Translations under genes and position numbers: made by a program | Shown here: piece after piece, positions 36,713 through 48,647 of the stretch | Numbering within the stretch: position 1 is the stretch's first letter | How the letters are laid out: each line of letters starts with the position of its first letter | NCBI RefSeq assembly: GCF_000003815.2 | Contig: NC_049981.1 | Location: 13,315,856-13,379,855, forward strand | Length of the DNA: 64,000 nt | From: Branchiostoma floridae | Lineage: Eukaryota; Chordata; Leptocardii; Amphioxiformes; Branchiostomatidae | Direction: 5' to 3' | Notes under the pieces: generated by a model | Databases searched by the model: none | Told to the model about the DNA's origin: nothing | The model's input: only the letters and a program-made list of their open reading frames with translations

Positions 36713-39700
36713 AAATCAGAATGCTTTATTTGTAGCATTTACTTCAAAATTTATTGTATCAAACAAGTCCATAAAATCTGATATTTCTGGTCAATCACAA
36801 GTACATGCAAACAAAGTTTAAGATACCAGTGAAAGGCTCTAGTTGGTAGATAAGTGAAAGACCATTATCACATTATCTTTAAAGCAAACATTCCAGAATC
36901 TTGCCAGAGTTCAGTATTCATCAAAGTCAAAACCCAAAATGGAGATTTCTAGGATCACAAGCAAACTATCTCAGGATCCTCTCTTTCAATATGACTATCA
37001 AATATTATGGTGTATTTGAATGCATATGATCAATTCTAGAATTTTACTATGATTTCTGCAATATGTAAACCTATTGTAATCAATTTCAATAGGTCAAATT
37101 CTACAGAAGTTTTAATAAGAATTTGTGCAACTCATTGAAACAATTAGTATGTTTTTTTTTTATCATAATTTGTTTTTTATTATTTTCTCAACATTTTATA
37201 CAGATTGATCTTGAGGTATGAGTCTTGATAATAAGTGTTCATATCAAAATTGAAGTCATTATTTTAACTGGCTTAAATGTTTATAATTCAGTAGTGACCA
37301 CTCAATACTTGACTTGAAGAAAATAGTCACTGTGACAGTAAATTGCCTCTGTAGACAGGGTTCTTTATGTCTGCCTAGCACAGGCTGCCTTGCGTTTCTA
37401 CATGACTATGTTTCGATTAAGGTGCATTTCAATTACAACATTTGCAACACACAATACATTACGTGGTAATTGCTTTATCAATGTCCTTGGACAGGAAATA
37501 ATACAGTAATATAAGTTATTCGGTACTATGTGCAATTCAGATGAAGACAAGTAACAAAATGTTTTGCAATCAGTCGGTGTTTTAAGCATTGTTCATGTAA
37601 TATGTTGATGCTTTTAAAATGCAATAATAGTGTCTTGTACAAAACTTTTTAGCAAATTTGTAATGCTAGGATGAGTTAGATGATTCTCTGGTGAAGAAAA
37701 AAACACAATATATGTAGCCGGTGATCATATGAATCAAGATGATGACTATATGATATCATGTACATTTATCATATTCCTACTGGGACTTGATTTTATAAAG
37801 TACTGGGTATACTGAGCTTGTTTAGAGTCTTTTATTTAAGGAATCAAATATATTCAATTTCATTATACCTGACCTTAAGTTAATAACTGATAATTGCATT
37901 TGTTTTCATGGTGGACACAAAAAAAAACATGAGCAGGTATACAGGAACTATCTGTTACAAAAAATAAATGTGTTGAAATTTGTTCTTTCTGTGTTATCAT
38001 ATCTTTAAAACAGCAGGGAATAAATATTTGCTTCACTAGATGTTGCTTGTTTGTGGCCTTGATGTGTGTATTGTTCTAAGTAAAATTCAAAAGTTATAGT
38101 TATTAGTACTGGTCAGTTAAGAATGATAAATAAATCACTGCCGCACCACTTCCGCTTTCTCCTGATTGATTCAAAATTCCATTTTTATCGGAAGTGTTTT
38201 TAGACTGGTCAATTTTACCTCTCTACATGTGCTGCACTGGAAGAGTTCATTCTTGCATGTTGGGATTTTTTAAGATTCTTTTTTGGGGTTTATGTGTCTC
38301 ATTTTAAGCAGAAGTGTTCCATTTTGGCACATGGGCGATTATGGAACAGTCTATTGTTGGAGAGAGATTGCCGAAATGTGCTGTATTTGCTCTCAAGCAA
38401 ATGTCGGCCTTTCTAGTTCTATTTTATATTTTCTAGCTCCATTTTACATTTTCTAGCAATGCTAGCAAAAAATAATAGACTAGGGTCTTGCATTATGCGT
38501 TAAGTGGGAAAACGATTTTAGATTTAAAAACTTTGCTGCATGAGGAGATACATTACATGACTTTGTAAAAAAAAAACTGTTTTTCTCCGTGGTTGCAGAC
38601 TACGTACAGATCACGTTTTTCTGTGACATGTTCTCATCAACTCGGCATCTTTGTACACCAGACAAGATATGATTGATATTGTGCTTTCTTGCTTGTGGCG
38701 TAAGACATGTAATTTTCCCCACCAGACGTGTTAGGATATACAATCTTCAGTTGGTACTTGGCAGTTTAAACGTTATTCAAGATATCGTGTTCAGAATGAT
38801 CTAAGTATTTCCCCGTCGTTCAAGAGAAAATAATATCATTATGATAAATAACACCCCACAAAATAATAGTTCCTATGTACATGTATACAGTCCGTCTATA
38901 TTGACATTCTAGCCAGGAAACGATACATGATACAGTATATGGACTGCGTTGACTAAACGTCCCTACTTAACCATATACCAGTAATTGTCAGTAAAAACTG
39001 TCCAATATAAATCACCATGTATGTGGTGTTACCAGGGGTGCTTACTTGCGTTAAACTACGAGTGCGAAACCAACGCTGGCTGAACTCCTCAGTGTCAGTC
39101 TACAGAACTGAAAATGAAATGTTATTTGTTCTGGACAGTAACCGCTCTTTTAACAATTTCGAACAGAAACACGCTTTCCATTGACTATGTGTTGATCTAA
39201 CGTTACAAACATCGTGTAATATTAGTTAACCACGTCGACATTATTGAACGTGATATAAACATACTATAATAACTTACAGTGATGGTTTTACTGTATGGCT
39301 TGCTTGTACATCTTGGCGCAATTCAGTTTTACTGCAATGCAAATGATGTTTTCTCAACTAATTACTTCGACTATTCGCAACAAAAAGGTTTCTATTGTAA
39401 ATGGCGTTTCAGAGAGCTCTGTTCAGTTGCTGGTACCATTACAACCGAGAAGAACAATTTGAAAACGTAACATCGTTCTTCAAACCGTTGTGCACAAAAC
39501 AAGAAATTTAGTTGAAGGGGGTCAAGAGAGATGACAAGATTGGCAATCGCACAAGAGTGCGATTAGGCTAGTTGTTAAACGTGACTGTCTGGAAGACTCA
39601 GGGTATGATATAACTCATGGGTTTAACGGTTGTCTGACACTGAAGCGACGGCGCGAGCATTAAACACGATGCGCATTTTCTCCTAAACCAGCGCTGTGGA

Positions 39701-40576
39701 AGGTAAGCACAGAGTTTCGAATGCACGGAAACGAGCTTTACCAAACTAGATTGTGATCGTTTCTTGGAAGTCCACCCGTAGGTAGCTTTGTTTTGTTCTT
39801 CCGGATAACGTTACCCACTTCAATTCAGAGCGATATTTTCTGGTCGTCTTTCTTTTACTAAATGGGTTTTACACCTCAAGTGTAATTTGTACCGCTGTCT
39901 GACATGATACTAAGACATGTTTGCCTATGTGTTGGATGACATTTGAACGTACACGACCGCCCCTTTCCTTGGTGCTGAATGGCATTCACAGAAACTTCCT
40001 ATTCCTGTATGTGTGTGCGCTTGTGGTGTAATGTGAATGAAGTTTTGCTTTACTTCAAGATTGCCAATTTTCTTTGTCTTAAATCAATATTGAGGTTGTT
40101 TTCTTTTACATATCATCATCACATTTTACCTGCTTTGTGAAATCATCGTTGTTTCACATCAAATATGAGTTTTATGGAATATTGACTGTGAGATGATTGA
40201 AACAGTTTCCGCAGCTTTTTCCGTTATGATATTGGATTCCAACCGATGAACGTAGGGAGGATGTAACGGAAACTTACATCTTGGCGACGCCTCAGAGACT
40301 GAGCCTACTTTATGATATTTGGCTCATTCCTTTCTCTTCCTTGCAGACGTATCGTCCATGGTCAGTCCCGTGTGGAGTGGTGTCAGTGAGAACGGACAGG
40401 TGGTTGTTGGTGTTCACAACTGCCCATCAAACAATCGCCTCAGGCAATAGCTGGACTAAATTGTACGTTTCATTGTGTTTATACTGACTCACATTTACAG
40501 GAATGAAATACAAAGAAAACACTACACAACTGTCTAGTATCTCTAGTGTCGGGTCAAAGACGGGTATAGTATAACT
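36713..40576. other. Intergenic region, no gene recognised
   Basis: AT-rich sequence between the F-BAR gene stop and the LRR gene start. AATAAA words occur near 37962 and 38023 and could be distal polyadenylation signals, but nothing decides between them. The right part (about 39600-40576) is GC-richer and may hold the LRR gene promoter and 5' UTR. Small open frames here show no recognisable domain. Confidence 0.5.
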
Positions 40577-42049
40577 ATGGGAACCGCTTACCATGTCTTT
40601 GTAGTGTTGGCTTTTGCACTTGGAGCTACAAGTAGTGTGTCAATCCCGAGACACTGCATCAAGAATACAGAAGGGGGCACAAAAGTGGTGTGTTTTAGGT
40701 TTATTAGAGGTGGTTACCCCGGCGTTAAGGGCCTTCCGTCCGGCATCCCTAAGACAACATCCTTCCTACAGTTGAACTACAACAATATAAGGACTGTCAC
40801 TACTATCCCGTTCCTTCCCAACTTAACCGAAGTTAATCTAAACGTGAACGAAATAGAATATGTGTATTGGCAATATCTTCAAAACCTACCGAGACTGCGC
40901 CGAATTTCCCTTTCGTATAATCGCATCTCACACGTGGCGCTTACGCAGGTTATCCACAAGCTACCAGAACTGCGCTACGTTGACTTATCCCACAACTGGT
41001 TGTCGACCTTATCGGCAGAATCCATCGGGTTCTCTACAGCTGCCCAAGGAAGCATCTATCTACAAGGCAACCCGTTCTGCTGCGACGAGAGGCTAGCGTG
41101 GCTGATGAATGTCTCCGCATGCATTAAGAGTTGTGTCACGGACTGTTGCCGGCCTTGCTCTGAGAGCCCAGTTTTTAATAGCATGCGTGAGTATGACAAA
41201 GATTTTGTCTGTACGGGACCAGACAAATGTAAGACCTTGCTTCTACGCAAAGCCTTTTCATATGATGGTACAAAAGCGAGCAAATTATCAACGACAAGTG
41301 CAACCAATGCAGTTCACGACATATCGTTAACGACAACCGAAGCAGATGTATCCGATTTAAGGGACAACGAATCATCAATGACAACCGAAATATTGAAACG
41401 TCAGTATGTTTCTCAATCGTTTGCATCTTATGATGAGACAACCGTAGACGTTTCTGAATGGCCAACCTTGTCAGAATCCCTGTCCAATCTCATCGAGCTC
41501 GAGGCTACCCATCCACTAAAACAGAACACTGATGCTGAAAGTTTCCTGACCATCCCAGTGATTTTGACCTCTGTCGGTAGTTTTGTGTCGACCTGTCTCT
41601 TGTTGGGTCTATTGATGTGGTGCAAGAGTAAAGCTGAAACGGCGCGGAGGAACGGGAACAAGCAACACCACAGGCAATCCAAAATGATACACGTCCGCGC
41701 CCTGCCGAATCCCGTGTATGACACTTCTGTCGTCACAGCGCCAAGTGACGACACACAAAAGAGCAATGATCAAGCCAGGTGTTCTATCATTCAGCCTTAT
41801 GCTGAGACCTCGATGCTAGATATGCAGGCGTTATCCATGTACCAAACGGACAGCGTTTCCACAGTGCCAAGTGAGGGAGCACAAAAGAGCAATGATCAGT
41901 CCAGGTGTTCTATCATTCAGCCTTATGCCGAGACCTCGATGCTAGATATGCAGGCGTTATCCTTGTACCACACGGACAGCGTTGCCGCAGTGCCATGTGA
42001 GGGAGCACAAAAGAACACTGACAAGGCTAGTTGCTCCATGCAGCCATAA
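40577..42049 (+). CDS. Single-exon leucine-rich-repeat type I transmembrane protein
   Basis: A 490-residue intronless protein. Residues 1-21 are a hydrophobic signal peptide (FVVLAFALGATSS). A cysteine-containing N-cap (HCIKNTEGGTKVVCF) is followed by about four to five LRRs with LxxLxLxxNxI spacing (FLQLNYNNIRTV, LTEVNLNVNEIEYV, LRRISLSYNRISHV, LRYVDLSHNWLSTL, IYLQGNPFCC). An LRRCT cap with CC-x-C-x-C-x-CC cysteines comes next. A Thr/Ser/Asp-rich stalk leads to a membrane helix at about 325-347 (VILTSVGSFVSTCLLLGLLMW). The cytoplasmic tail has a 42-residue tandem repeat. No kinase, TIR, Ig or death domain is visible, so the role (adhesion, recognition or signalling receptor) is unknown. Lancelets have many LRR membrane proteins. 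The start is the first Met before the signal peptide. Confidence 0.85.
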   Translation: MGTAYHVFVVLAFALGATSSVSIPRHCIKNTEGGTKVVCFRFIRGGYPGVKGLPSGIPKTTSFLQLNYNNIRTVTTIPFLPNLTEVNLNVNEIEYVYWQYLQNLPRLRRISLSYNRISHVALTQVIHKLPELRYVDLSHNWLSTLSAESIGFSTAAQGSIYLQGNPFCCDERLAWLMNVSACIKSCVTDCCRPCSESPVFNSMREYDKDFVCTGPDKCKTLLLRKAFSYDGTKASKLSTTSATNAVHDISLTTTEADVSDLRDNESSMTTEILKRQYVSQSFASYDETTVDVSEWPTLSESLSNLIELEATHPLKQNTDAESFLTIPVILTSVGSFVSTCLLLGLLMWCKSKAETARRNGNKQHHRQSKMIHVRALPNPVYDTSVVTAPSDDTQKSNDQARCSIIQPYAETSMLDMQALSMYQTDSVSTVPSEGAQKSNDQSRCSIIQPYAETSMLDMQALSLYHTDSVAAVPCEGAQKNTDKASCSMQP

Positions 42050-42110
42050 ACTGAGACTTCTATGTCAGGAATCCAGACGGAATGGCATCTGGATTAGACA
42101 CAGTGATCAG
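41774..42110 (+). repeat. 126-base tandem repeat in the LRR protein tail, running past the stop codon
   Basis: Units begin at 41774, 41900 and 42026, exactly 126 bases (42 codons) apart. Each encodes RCSIIQPYAETSMLDMQALS, then a Tyr-containing TDSV segment and an AQKSND spacer. The third unit has lost one codon and carries TAA where units one and two have the TAT of PYAETS. The repeat remains recognisable in frame for about 14 codons after the stop (ETSM then a Gln) until TAG near 42094. Confidence 0.9.
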
Positions 42111-44204
42111 ATACCCTAATTGTCTGAGAAACACTTTGCCGTTCAATTTGATTATTCAATCAACTTGAATGAAAGGCAAGTGTGCAATCTCGGAAGTGTG
42201 GAATACAAATTTTATTTTAAAATAACGACATATATCAGTGAATTTGAAGGGAAGCAAACTGTTAGTCATTTTACTGTCCCTAGTGATGGCGTTTGTCAAA
42301 ATAGATGAATAACTACAGTGAAGTTTGTCTATGTGCATGGACGTTTGTTCACCTTATGTCGGTGTTGAGAAATTGAAGCAAAGAGTTGAACTCTGCAAAT
42401 GTGGTGAAAAAGAGGACCTTGCCATTTAAAAGGAAGATAATTAAGACAAGCCAGGGTTACGAAGGAACCCAACAAAAATGTAAGACAATACCCATCGGAG
42501 ATTATTCACCATGGTTTGAGAAGAATAGCCTTATTGCTTTGATATTGTGCTGTATAAAAGTGTATATATTATTTTACTTCTATATGTATATATTGATTTA
42601 TTGTTTTATGCAGAAAGTTTCAGACTTGATACTTACGATTTCAAATATATGTCTTGTATTCAGGGTTACGTAGCTCACAGACACCCATGAAAGTATGAAT
42701 AGTTTGGTTTTAGTCTTTGCATACGAGTGTATTGCATGATTAATGCATATTTCGTTTTCATTCTGTCGGCTTATTGTGTTTTGATAGAAATGCTATAGCA
42801 GGAACCAAGTAACTGGTTAGCTTCAAGAGTTTTGCTCTTGAGTCTTGAATTGTGACGTTTGTTTAGGTTTGCCTTGCCGTTAGGTTTTACGTAGACTTCT
42901 TTTACGCGAATTTTGGTGCGAGTTTTCGTCCACCTTTTTCCTCCTCGGATTGACAAGTAAATTTCTTCACTGAGATCGTTTGACAGAAAGGAATGGTTTA
43001 ATTTGAACACGTGGTCACGTTGACAACCATCGGTAAATCACAGTGCTTGATATCATGGTGTTGATATATGGGGTGCGTACATTCAAGCTATGATGCAATA
43101 ATAACTTAACTTGAGTTTTAAAACACACAAGCGCATGAAAAAGCTTGCAAACTGTACATACTAGACAGTAAAGTAATATCAGAGAAATAAAAATGGGCCT
43201 TAATATTATTCCTCGTTGTTACTTTCATGTTCACTTCACACGTTACAATGTCCATCATTAATACTGAAGTAAATGTGCATTTAAACATGCATTTCCTTTA
43301 AGCTAGGGGCACAACCCACCGTACGTGCAAGTGCGTGTTGCCTACGTGCCAAAATGTGGGCAATATTCTTGAATCCGTAAGTGGTAAGTACCGCCTCCGT
43401 ACGAACACGTAGGGAATCCGGCGGATTTTGGAGCACGCAGACACGCCGTATAACTTTACGTGCAGGCAAAACTTTGTGTGCCATCGGGACACCTTGCGCA
43501 ACCGTGCGAGTGACGTGCGTTGACGTACTCCCTTCCTGCTCTTGACCGTCGTTCCCCACGTTTTCAGAAATACGTGGCGGACTTGGCCTCCCAAAAAAAA
43601 CGTACGGACAAATTGCACGTACGGCGGGTTGTGCCCCTAGCTTTAGATATGCTCAGTATTTAAGACCTCAAGGGTCACCGATAAATTACAGGTCACGGTA
43701 AGTAGCACAGACTTTAGTCTGATCGACTCTTTTTTTGCTAATCTGGACTGACGAATAATACTTACTGATGATACATACTGAACTTACTTACTTACACTTA
43801 CACTAAACGTCAACTCAAAATATGTTGAGCCCTGCACAACTCAACTGTCAAGTGTAATACATCACGTCGCATACATTGTACGTTATACAATAGGTTGCAA
43901 TATTCATCATTAAGTATGTGACACGTATAAATCATTCCGTATATAGTTGTTTCATTACCACATAACATTATATAATATACTATATAACATGCATAACATA
44001 ATATGTTAGAATATTTCAAATCACCTTTAGTTACTGCGAAACTCTATCATACATCTCTTATCTAATACTATATAATGTACATACACAGGTCATATATCTG
44101 AACATTATAACAAGTCAATGACTCTGTTTAAACATAACGTTACATGTTAGAACACTGTACAGTTGCGTTGGACAGTTGGCGATCCTGGATCCCTGCATCC
44201 CTCC
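42050..44204. other. Intergenic region between convergent LRR and guanylate cyclase genes
   Basis: Both genes end toward this interval. An AATAAA at about 43186-43191 could serve the LRR gene. It contains the Harbinger-like MITE at 43301-43642. No further gene is supported. Confidence 0.55.
43301..43642. mobile_element. Harbinger-like MITE, 342 bases
   Basis: Terminal inverted repeats of 30 bases with one mismatch, beginning AGCTAGGGGCACAACCC at the left and ending GGGTTGTGCCCCTAGCT at the right. TTA stands immediately outside both ends (43298-43300 and 43643-43645), which fits the TWA target of PIF/Harbinger elements, though a 3-base match is weak. Inside, ACGT- and CGTACG-rich words give a local GC composition well above the surroundings. 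Confidence 0.8.
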
Positions 44205-46155
44205 TCAGACAACAGTTTCAGGCGCCTGTAACTCTCCTAGCAGCCAGTATGTCGTCATGGGGAGCTCGCGACCCTGTATGGACGACCAAACGGTATCTTA
44301 GCATAGTTCGGTATCTTAGCGTAAACCCGTGGTATGAAAAGCTCTGGGTTTTTTCATATTGGTCACACAATTTTCTAATAAAAGAGTTCCATGAATGAGA
44401 ATTGGCACTGATTTTGGCCATAGGGCCTCCGAACAACATGTCCTGAAGTCCATGCATTCATGACACTCTAGACTGTGACTGTAGAGTCTAAACCATGTGC
44501 ACCTTAACTCCTAGTACAGGTATCTCACCTTGACAATGATCTCTCCCCTCTCCTGTAAGATGAAACTGGTGAAATATTCCAGGTCTCGTTTGGTTTCAGG
44601 TGATACGTGAATCTTCATGGCTGGAGTAGAAAGTGAACCATTCTTGTTTATCCGTGATTTTACGTATCACCTGACTGAACAAAAATCTCAGCACCGCTAC
44701 TTTCTGTGAAAAACACTGATTCGACAGTCAAGTACATGTGCAATGTTTACACTGCATTTTCGCACTTCTCGTTACAATAGTGAAAGAAAAATGGGCTGCA
44801 AAACTTGGCACACATTTAACAGAACTTTGTAGCTTGTTATCTTTCTTACAATCAGTGTTGCATGTAGAGTTTAGTTGCTTTCTTACCCTCTCCATTTGAT
44901 TCCATCCTAGAGGCAATGTTGACAGTGTCACCAAACAGACAGTACCGAGGCATCTTCAGTCCCACTACTCCAGCAGCACACGGACCTTAAGACAAAACAG
45001 TCTCTTTAAAATTTTATGGACTTTAGGAAGATGTTGCAGCCTTATCAATTTGCCATCTCTCACAGTTACCAAACGATAAAAGATACACTCATGAGTGATA
45101 TGTAATCGGTACTGTAATGTTTTCTTACAATGATTACCAACAAAAATGATATTTCATTTTGGTGTTATCAGTAGAGCAGCCAATAGAGGATGATTTGAGT
45201 CCATTGAGTACAGCTGTTGTGTTACGCCGAAGGTCGATTATACCGGCTTTAAAGATACAGATGAATATGCATTGCTTTGACACCTCATGACTTTGAATGT
45301 AAAAGGTAGATTAACTATTGCAGGGCACAGCAAAACAATACTCATCATCCGACTATTATTTTCTTGACGTAAACGTAAGAGGAGTAGCGGCTGTGGCAAC
45401 AACCTTTGCGCTCCTCTCTCATACATATCTTAATTGGAGATTTGTGACTCACCACTGTGCAGTCCTATCCGGATCTTAAGTTTCTGATCAGGTCTGTTCC
45501 TGATCTTCATGGTGTCTTGGACCGCTTGTCTCAAGGCCAAAGACACGCTTGCTATTTCTCGCGCATGCTTATTGCCGTTTCTCTTGGGCAGACCGGACAC
45601 AAGCATGTAGGCGTCTCCGATGGTTTCAACCTGGAGGTAAAGATCCTCGTCAGTATGAAAAACTTACTGTAACCGACAGGGGGCGGTACTGAATATTTGA
45701 ACTTTACTGAGTCTGGTGTCAAGCAAAAGTGAAATTTACCTTTTCTTTGCACTATTACACTTAAGTTGTGTCTGACATTGTAGAGCAGACCGACACCATT
45801 TAAGTGAGGGTCAAATAAAAAAAGTCGTGTGGTGGTACCTTGACCTGCAAGACTTTCACGGCAATACGATTCGTCTCAATGCCTTACGATATCGTGTGTG
45901 GGAGGGTGCTTACCTTGTAAACATTGTATCTGCTGATGATCTTGTCCCACAATGTGTAGAGGTCATTAAGCAGATCCACGACCTAGGAAACATCCAGAAC
46001 AATTCCAAATCAGAGAAGTTTACTCACAAACATTAACAATTGCTGAACTATACAAGTTCAATTCTGTTTACTTGATAACTTTCGTTTTATGACGTTTACA
46101 GGTATGCTTAACAACTTTACAAGGAAGGTTGTCAAGTATTCCCGCATATCTGCTA

Positions 46156-46218
<63 letters not shown>

Positions 46219-48647
46219 GACAGAAATTGCACGTTATTCGCTACATTGAGCCGAATGCATCAAATTGTTAAGTTACAGAGTTACAGTTTAGGCCATGTTG
46301 ATTTGATTGCGCTATAAGAAGGGTTTTCAACCATGCTGTAAGTCGTACAAAGTAGCTGCAGAATGAGCGAATATATGCCGTAGATTCAGTAAATCGACAC
46401 ATCGAAAAACATGCACAGATGTCATGTAATACCAACGTCAATTGCAAGGTCAAAGAAGAAGATGTGTGTTTGGTTATTTGTTCAGTCTTCATGACCACTC
46501 CTGAGGCCAGCTGGATCGTCGCATGGGAGGGTGTTGTGAGGGCGCGTGTGGCGGGGATCGGTAACTCTTTGTGCGCCGGTTCTTAGGAGTTTGGTTTTCC
46601 CAGGGTATGACCACTTAGATTTCATGTAAAACACCATTTTTGGGGGGATTGGGGGCAGACTTTTGTATTCACACCTCCACGCTCGCACAGTTTTGGGGTT
46701 CAGTGTGAAAAGATCATTACTATGATCAAATCAACGTGGCCTTGGCTTAGATTGTATAAACATTAGACTGTCCAAGCAGTTCCTCGTACCTCGACGGGTT
46801 TCATGGACTCCACCAGGCCGGTAAAGCCGACGATGTCGCTGAAGTAGATGGTGACCCTGTCGTATGTTTCCGCCTCAACTGACCGGCCTTGTCGGAGATC
46901 CTCGGCAACTGCCCTAAAGACAATGGTCAAGATTACAGACTTAAATGGTCAAGAAATAAATATTAATCTTTGAATTCCTGTCTTGTAATTTCCTGTGTAG
47001 AGCCGAATCTGCGTCATACAGAAACTATAAATTCATAACTGAGCAGAGTTCTAGGGCGCGTGTTTGAATTTGCGTGGGGGAGTTTATACTTAAGGTATCT
47101 CGGTCGGCTAAATTGGCATTTTGACCTTCCACTGTTTTCTTATTATTGAATTAAGAATGAATGGAGCCATAACGAATGTTGATAGATGGGCATTAAAGAA
47201 TTCTAAATCTGATTTTTTGGGGGGCCAAATTGATGACGTCATCATTTTTATTACCTCTGATATCATTTTTTTCTATGACAAAATACAGCACTTTGGTACA
47301 AACCACTGTAATGAAACTTCGTTTTTCGTTGCATAATGATGCAAGCTACAAACGTAGTGTTGCGCAAACTGATATCTNNNNNNNNNNNNNNNNNNNNNNN
47401 NNNNNNNNNNNNNNNNNNNNNNNNNNNNNNNNNNNNNNNNNNNNNNNNNNNNNNNNNNNNNNNNNNNNNNNNNNNNNNNNNNNNNNNNNNNNNNNNNNNN
47501 NNNNNNNNNNNNNNNNNNNNNNNNNNNNNNNNNNNNNNNNNNNNNNNNNNNNNNNNNNNNNNNNNNNNNNNNNNNNNNNNNNNNNNNNNNNNNNNNNNNN
47601 NNNNNNNNNNNNNNNNNNNNNNNNNNNNNNNNNNNNNNNNNNNNNNNNNNNNNNNNNNNNNNNNNNNNNNNNNNNNNNNNNNNNNNNNNNNNNNNNNNNN
47701 NNNNNNNNNNNNNNNNNNNNNNNNNNNNNNNNNNNNNNNNNNNNNNNNNNNNNNNNNNNNNNNNNNNNNNNNNNNNNNNNNNNNNNNNNNNNNNNNNNNN
47801 NNNNNNNNNNNNNNNNNNNNNNNNNNNNNNNNNNNNNNNNNNNNNNNNNNNNNNNNNNNNNNNNNNNNNNNNNNNNNNNNNNNNNNNNNNNNNNNNNNNN
47901 NNNNNNNNNNNNNNNTTTTTTAATTAGAGGAAAACAAACATTTTCTAATTCCTACAGATCATTAGTAGATATCAATCTGCGCAACACTACGTTTGTAGCT
48001 TGCATCATTATGTAACGAAAAACGAAGTTTCATTACAGTGGTATGTACCAAAGTGTTGTATTTTGTCATAGAAAAAATGATATCAGAGGTAATAAAAATG
48101 ATGACGTCATCAATTCGGCCCCCAAAAAATCAGATCTAGAATTCTCTAATGCCCATCTATCAACATTCGTTACGGCTCCATTCTTTCTTAATTTATAAAT
48201 AAGAAAACTGTGGAAGGTCAAAATGCCAATTTAGCCGACCGAGATACCTTAATACGTGTATCATTTCTTTTGGTGAGTTCAGAGCGCATAATAAGATTCA
48301 GACGAAAAATTCTATTCTGGAAGGTCGAATTTTGTTCCTGTTCCTCTTTCTTTGGAAGTGACCTCTATCAATAAGCTGATTATTCTGTCACTTTTTGTTG
48401 CCAGTCGCTTTGACTTAATAATCTGACCGTTGCACGTTTAACCCAAAAGCACAATGTAGTTCGTTAAGCGAGCAATTAAGTCACGAATGACATGAAGGAA
48501 ACTAACTGTGGCAGCATCTGGTACAGCAGCTCGTCTGATTTCTTCTTCTCTACCGCCAGCTCCTCCGTGCGCTCCTGGACCATCTCCTCCAGGTTACTGG
48601 CGTACTGTTCCAGCCGGGACAGCAGGGTGTCCATCAGGTTACGCCCC
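44205..48647 (-). CDS. Guanylate cyclase dimerisation helix and catalytic domain exons
   Basis: Exon 15 (48507-48647) encodes the coiled-coil signalling helix [20 protein letters not shown] to LLYQMLPQ. Exons 16-21 encode the class III cyclase: FSDIVGFT (first metal Asp), [19 protein letters not shown] (guanine-selecting Glu and second metal Asp), KIRIGLHSG, then [16 protein letters not shown], carrying the guanine-specifying Cys and catalytic Asn/Arg. The tail [17 protein letters not shown] ends at TGA (44205-44207). All residues expected for guanylate rather than adenylate cyclase activity are present, so this copy should be active. Confidence 0.92.

Noticed and set aside
46089-46317. IYIYIY open frames
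   Set aside because: Translation of the (AT)n microsatellite.
47230-48015. Open frames of 195-261 codons
   Set aside because: Mostly N from the assembly gap, and flanking parts are the arms of a foldback element.
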